A stretch of 64,000 nucleotides of DNA, from assembly GCA_902789345.1 (NCBI GenBank), contig CADANT010000007.1, positions 16,719 to 80,718 on the forward strand, written 5' to 3'. The stretch comes from an uncultured Ruminococcus sp. (GTDB lineage: Bacteria; Bacillota; Clostridia; Oscillospirales; Acutalibacteraceae). Below are positions 60,525 through 64,000 of the stretch, in pieces (position 1 is the first letter of the stretch; each line of letters starts with the position of its first letter). The notes below the pieces were generated by a model, which saw only the letters and a program-made list of their open reading frames with translations, did not search any database and was not told the DNA's origin. A program made the position numbers and the translations under genes.

Positions 60525-61940
60525 ATGAATACTACAGAACAAAAGCAAAATGAACAAATAGGAAAACTGATGAAGGAATTTGTAAATGAAACAGTTGAAT
60601 TTTACAATAATATAGAACAACAGCCGGTTGTACGGCACGCCAACAGCCAAACCTTAGAAAAACTAAAACAACAGGAAATACCTGCTGACGGCAACTCGGT
60701 TGAAAATGTATATAGGCAAATGCTTGACGATGTTTACTCAAATACACTTTTGGCACAGCACCCACGCAGTTTTTCCTGTGTTCCGTCTACATGCACAATG
60801 CTTTCCTGGATGGGCGATGTAATGACAAATGCCTACAATCCTCACGCAAGCTGTCAAATAAATGCCCCTGCAGCTGACATAATTGAAAAGAAATTAATAA
60901 ACTGGATGTGTAGTCTGGCGGGCTATCCTAAAGAAAGCGGCGGATTGTTTGTATCAGGAGGTTCCATAGCAAATCTTACGGCTCTTACAGCGGCAAGGGA
61001 TAACAAGCTAACATATGAACAACGCAAGGCCGTAATATACATTTCTGACCAAACCCACGCTTCGGTGTCAAAAGGGCTTCATATCATCGGTTTTTGCAAA
61101 AATCAAATTAGCATTATACCTACAGACAACAGCTTTCGTATGGATACAACGGCACTGGAAGAGGCAATAAAGAAAGACATTGCCTTGGGCAGAAAGCCCT
61201 TTGCCGTGGTAGCATCGGCAGGCACAACAAATACCGGCAGTGTTGACCCACTGCGTGAAATTTCTTCTATTTGCAAAAAACACAATATGTGGCTGCATGT
61301 TGACGGTGCTTTTGGTGCGTCGGTTTTATTATCCAAAAAATATAAAAAATATCTTGACGGAATAGAACTGTCAGACAGCCTAAGTTGGGACGCACACAAG
61401 TGGCTTTTGCAAACCTATGGATGCAGTGTTGTACTTGTGCGTAACCGTTCAGTATTAGTTGACAGCTTTGCCGCACATCCGGAGTACCTAAAAGACGCTG
61501 AAACCTCACAGGAGGGTATAGAATTTTGGGATTTAGGGCCCGAACTGACCAGACCTGCAAGGTCACTAAAGCTGTGGATTACATTGCAAGTAATGGGCAG
61601 TAAGAAAATAGGACAGTCTATTGAACACGGCTGTGAAATGGCAAAGCTTGCAGAAGATAGAATAAGTGCCTTGCCAAACTGGGAAATTGTATCTTCAGCA
61701 AAGCTGGGGATTGTTAATTTCCGTTTTTTACCAAAATCAAAAACAACCGAAAATGATGTGGACAAAATAAATCAGGAAATTTCCAAAGAAATTACCGCAA
61801 GCGGCTACGCCCAGGTTTTCACTACCGACCTGCAAGGCAAAAAAGTACTGAGAATGTGTACAATTAATCCAAATACCACACAGGAGGATATTTGCCATAC
61901 CATAGAAATGCTCAATAATATAGCAAAAAAATTTGAGTGA
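60525..61940 (+). CDS. PLP-dependent group II amino-acid decarboxylase
   Basis: 471 aa. Motifs: HPRSFSCVPS (substrate region), NPHASCQINAPAADIIEKKL in part, FVSGGSIANLTAL, DQTHASVSKG (the His stacking on PLP), HVDGAFGAS and the PLP Lys in WDAHKWLLQ (about residue 300). The family includes aromatic amino-acid (Trp, Phe, Tyr), glutamate and histidine decarboxylases; gut clostridia make tryptamine and phenethylamine with such enzymes. The aromatic assignment is likely but not certain. AAGGAGG ribosome binding site, terminators follow. Confidence 0.85.
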   Translation: MNTTEQKQNEQIGKLMKEFVNETVEFYNNIEQQPVVRHANSQTLEKLKQQEIPADGNSVENVYRQMLDDVYSNTLLAQHPRSFSCVPSTCTMLSWMGDVMTNAYNPHASCQINAPAADIIEKKLINWMCSLAGYPKESGGLFVSGGSIANLTALTAARDNKLTYEQRKAVIYISDQTHASVSKGLHIIGFCKNQISIIPTDNSFRMDTTALEEAIKKDIALGRKPFAVVASAGTTNTGSVDPLREISSICKKHNMWLHVDGAFGASVLLSKKYKKYLDGIELSDSLSWDAHKWLLQTYGCSVVLVRNRSVLVDSFAAHPEYLKDAETSQEGIEFWDLGPELTRPARSLKLWITLQVMGSKKIGQSIEHGCEMAKLAEDRISALPNWEIVSSAKLGIVNFRFLPKSKTTENDVDKINQEISKEITASGYAQVFTTDLQGKKVLRMCTINPNTTQEDICHTIEMLNNIAKKFE

Positions 61941-61993
61941 AAACACTTGCTATACAGCAAAAAGAACGAATTAATAAACAACATAACTTAAAT

Positions 61994-62043
61994 AAAAAGC
62001 TTAATGTTATGCTGTTATACAGTAAGCTTTTTGTATGCAAAAC
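61994..62043 (+). terminator. terminator of the decarboxylase gene
   Basis: AAAAAGCTTA (61994-62003) and TAAGCTTTTT (62033-62042), with 29 nt between, ending in a T-run. Confidence 0.6.
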
Positions 62044-62071
62044 CTATGCTCTAAGCTGTATTAAAAAAACC

Positions 62072-62120
62072 AAATCAGCCCAAATGTGCAACAGTGTTTG
62101 CGTCATCTGGGCTGATTTTT
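62072..62120. terminator. bidirectional terminator before the flavodiiron-like gene
   Basis: AAATCAGCCCA (62072-62082) and TGGGCTGATTT (62108-62118) with T-runs on both strands (TTTTT on plus, TTTTTTT on minus), between convergent genes. Confidence 0.8.
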
Positions 62121-62177
62121 AGCTTAAAATTAAATATGAATTTATGGTATGTTGCTTTTGTGGTTGTGTAAATCAAT

Positions 62178-63347
62178 TTATGTATTCAACAATTCATCAA
62201 CTGCTTGTTTAATACTGTTAAGCTCTGTTTGGGTTGGAACCATACGGCATTTAACAGGATTGCATACAGAGGTCATACCCAGCTTTGCAAATTTGTCATT
62301 TAACAGGTCTGCCCCCTCTCCTGACCAACCGTACGAGCCAAACGCAAAGAACCTTTTTCCACTGTGCACTCCGTTTATTTCTGACAATGCATTCCATACA
62401 CAGGCAGGCAAGTTATTGTGCACAGTACAGCTTCCCACTGCTATATAGTCAGCTGTATCAACAGCTTTTTTACATTCTGCGGCGGTGCTTACGGACATAT
62501 CCAAAAGCAATGTTTTTATATTTTTTTCGTCAAATGCCTCTTTTGCGCCCTTAGCAAGAGCCTCTGTACAGCCACTCGCCGACGCATACAGTACAACTGC
62601 CCCAGGGGTGTTTTCAGCTTTTCCGAGGCTTTTATATTTTTCAACAACTACATCTACTCTGTCAGCCACTACCACGCCCTTTGCCGGTGCTATATAGTAA
62701 ATTTGCTTTTGAGCAAGGCTTTCAAGCAGGCCGTTTACCGCACCCTTGCAGTGTGAAAAATAGCAGCTGTAATAATCGGAAAGCTCTGTCATAAATTCTT
62801 TTTCAAAAATAAGCTCTTGGTCAGTTACCTTTGGCTCGCAAAAGTCAGTAGAAAATATATTTCCGGAAAATAAAACACAGTCATTTTCAAAATAGGTGCA
62901 CATAGCGTCCGGAGCTATTCCCTCCTGTACTACAAACTCAAGTACACTTACACCCAGCTTCAGTTTATCACCGTTATTTACCACAACGCAATTATATGGC
63001 TTGTTAATAATATTATCAAGCAAATCCTTTGCCAAGGCACTGCATACAATAACTGTTTTTGGGCTAACCTCTAAAAATCTCTTTAAACTTTCAGAATGTT
63101 GTGGTCGTATTCTGTTCAGTATTAAATAGTCAACGGCACCTATATCCGCAACCAAACCTAGGTTGTACAGAAAATCATCAAAGTATTCACCGTACACCAT
63201 ATCAATTACTGCTGTTTTTCTGTCGTCTATAAAATATGAATTATAGCTTGTGCCATAGGGACAAGCCTTTATAAGCTCCTCTTTTCTTACAAGCGGGGCC
63301 ATTACCCCTACACTGTACACATTGTTTGATATTCTCATTAATGACAT
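62178..63347 (-). CDS. flavodiiron-like protein lacking the diiron ligands
   Basis: 389 aa: an N-terminal beta-lactamase-like domain (about 1-245) joined to a C-terminal flavodoxin domain (about 250-389, VLYASASGCTEALAKG, FAFGSYGWSGEGADLL). This is the FprA/A-type flavoprotein layout, which reduces O2 or NO at a diiron centre. Here the ligand motif HxExDH is NRIRPQH: Arg79, Arg81, Gln83, only His84 kept. The other ligand positions read IAPDAM (for HWPDSM), SGNIF (for NDAF) and APAKG (for APSHG). The fold and FMN domain are kept, so it may be an electron-transfer or sensory derivative. A TTGGAG ribosome binding site precedes the ATG. Confidence 0.85.
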   Translation of the reverse strand: MSLMRISNNVYSVGVMAPLVRKEELIKACPYGTSYNSYFIDDRKTAVIDMVYGEYFDDFLYNLGLVADIGAVDYLILNRIRPQHSESLKRFLEVSPKTVIVCSALAKDLLDNIINKPYNCVVVNNGDKLKLGVSVLEFVVQEGIAPDAMCTYFENDCVLFSGNIFSTDFCEPKVTDQELIFEKEFMTELSDYYSCYFSHCKGAVNGLLESLAQKQIYYIAPAKGVVVADRVDVVVEKYKSLGKAENTPGAVVLYASASGCTEALAKGAKEAFDEKNIKTLLLDMSVSTAAECKKAVDTADYIAVGSCTVHNNLPACVWNALSEINGVHSGKRFFAFGSYGWSGEGADLLNDKFAKLGMTSVCNPVKCRMVPTQTELNSIKQAVDELLNT

Positions 63348-63365
63348 TTTATAGCTCCAATCTAA

Positions 63366-64000
63366 TTATTTATTTTTGCTTTCTATTATTTCTCTTATTT
63401 CCTTTTGTGCAAGCTCAACCTCTGTTAAAAACGCCTGTGACGATACACGCAAAGCGCCGTGGCCAAGTATAATAGACTGCTCCATCCCGTCGGAGGTAAC
63501 TACCCGTACTCTGTTATTCTTTGCCAAAGTATGAGTAACCTTTTCTATGTACATATCGGCAGTTTCTGCTTCTTTGGTATATACCACATTAATATTATTT
63601 ATTTTTTCCACCTCTCGGTGCTGTCCCTTTACACGGTAGGCGTCAAACACAAGAATAAGCTCACATTTGTTATACCCCTGGTAGTTGCACATAATATTTA
63701 TCAGTGTATTTCGTGCAGTATCAAGACTGTCTTTGGCAAGCTCTTTTAAATTTTTCCACGAAAATATAACATTGTAGCCGTCCACAAGAAGATAGTTTTT
63801 TCCCCCGTACTGCTGTTTAACCCTTTTAGACTTTGTTTTGTTGTCAAAGCTTACCACACGCTTTACCGAGGTTTCTTCCTCATTATAATTTTTCTTTTTA
63901 ATAGGGCCGTAAGTTTTTTCAAAAATTGCCATAAGCTCTTTGTCCTGTGCAAATTGTAGCTTTGCAGAAAAAACGCAAAAAAGTTGCAGATAGAATGCAA
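63366..64000 (-). CDS. NYN-domain ribonuclease-like protein, 5' end off window
   Basis: Residues after YLLVDGYNVIF form a YacP-type NYN domain with acidic metal residues: VDGYN, LVFDAYRV, EAETADMYIE and TSDGMEQ. An ATG at 63932 has only a weak ribosome binding site, and the frame stays open to the window edge, reading AQDKELMAIFEKTYGPIKK across it. From memory, similar sequence links a TetM-like ribosomal-protection GTPase domain to a NYN domain in clostridial fusion proteins, so this is likely the C-terminal part of a larger protein. The start is therefore unresolved. Confidence 0.75.
   Translation of the reverse strand, partial: AFYLQLFCVFSAKLQFAQDKELMAIFEKTYGPIKKKNYNEEETSVKRVVSFDNKTKSKRVKQQYGGKNYLLVDGYNVIFSWKNLKELAKDSLDTARNTLINIMCNYQGYNKCELILVFDAYRVKGQHREVEKINNINVVYTKEAETADMYIEKVTHTLAKNNRVRVVTSDGMEQSIILGHGALRVSSQAFLTEVELAQKEIREIIESKNK

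Noticed and set aside
62178..63347. Annotating the gene as an active O2/NO reductase (flavodiiron protein)
   Set aside because: Six of seven diiron ligands are replaced.

Overview
The window looks like a chromosomal segment of a low-GC, spore-forming Firmicute of the clostridial (Ruminococcaceae/Oscillospiraceae) type. The evidence is SpoIIR and a BofC-like protein, a ctsR-mcsA-mcsB-clpC operon, a fabT/fabH/fabK/fabD fatty-acid operon, a dlt-like wall-modification operon, Gram-positive promoters (TTGACA-17-TATAAT) and strong AGGAGG-type ribosome binding sites. No rRNA, phage, IS element or CRISPR array was seen. One tRNA (initiator tRNA-fMet) is present.

Layout. 0-4 kb: fatty-acid elongation operon on the minus strand (fabT-fabH-fabK-fabD-fabG, the last cut by the window edge). 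4-7.3 kb: a BofC-like protein and a class A penicillin-binding protein. 7.4-10.9 kb: hom-thrB and lysC (aspartate to homoserine and threonine). 11.2-18.9 kb: a two-component system followed by a five-gene dlt-like operon (adenylating ligase, PLP fold-III decarboxylase-like enzyme, carrier protein, MBOAT acyltransferase, SGNH/DltD-like protein). 19.2-24.3 kb: the CtsR regulon operon with its operators. 24.5-26.5 kb: a TIGR04086-like membrane protein and a Na+-dependent transporter. 26.6-30.9 kb: the riboflavin operon ribD-ribE-ribBA-ribH under an FMN riboswitch. In it ribBA carries a frame-changing deletion, and the 3' end of ribH is repeated three more times in tandem. 31-34.6 kb: a carbohydrate ABC importer without its own ATPase. 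34.9-38.8 kb: queH, a phosphoglycolate phosphatase-like gene, an unknown lipoprotein and a cyclase-family hydrolase. 39.4-41.4 kb: tRNA-fMet and a small XRE/HipA-like module. 41.4-48.8 kb: an AraC-regulated ECF plus ABC cluster whose codon use looks foreign. 49-52.8 kb: asd-dapA-dapB plus a stand-alone ACT protein (lysine/DAP branch). 52.9-64 kb: phosphofructokinase, PH-domain protein, pseudouridine synthase, Lrp plus aminotransferase, ispE, spoIIR, an SmtB-like regulator, LysR plus a group II amino-acid decarboxylase, a flavodiiron-like protein without its diiron ligands, and a NYN-domain protein that runs off the edge.

How the parts fit. hom-thrB-lysC and asd-dapAB-ACT together cover the aspartate family. 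lysC has a well-placed internal start that would give a regulatory ACT-only subunit, and the separate ACT protein is a second such unit. The response regulator/histidine kinase pair lies directly upstream of the dlt-like operon, and an 11-bp-period direct repeat precedes that operon, so the pair probably controls it.

Most interesting items: (1) the dlt-like operon with an embedded decarboxylase-family enzyme, a candidate for surface modification by an amine derived from a carrier-bound amino acid; (2) the tandem ribH 3'-end copies, which differ from the intact gene only at synonymous sites and share a novel hairpin; (3) the broken ribBA; (4) the flavodiiron-like protein that has lost six of seven metal ligands.
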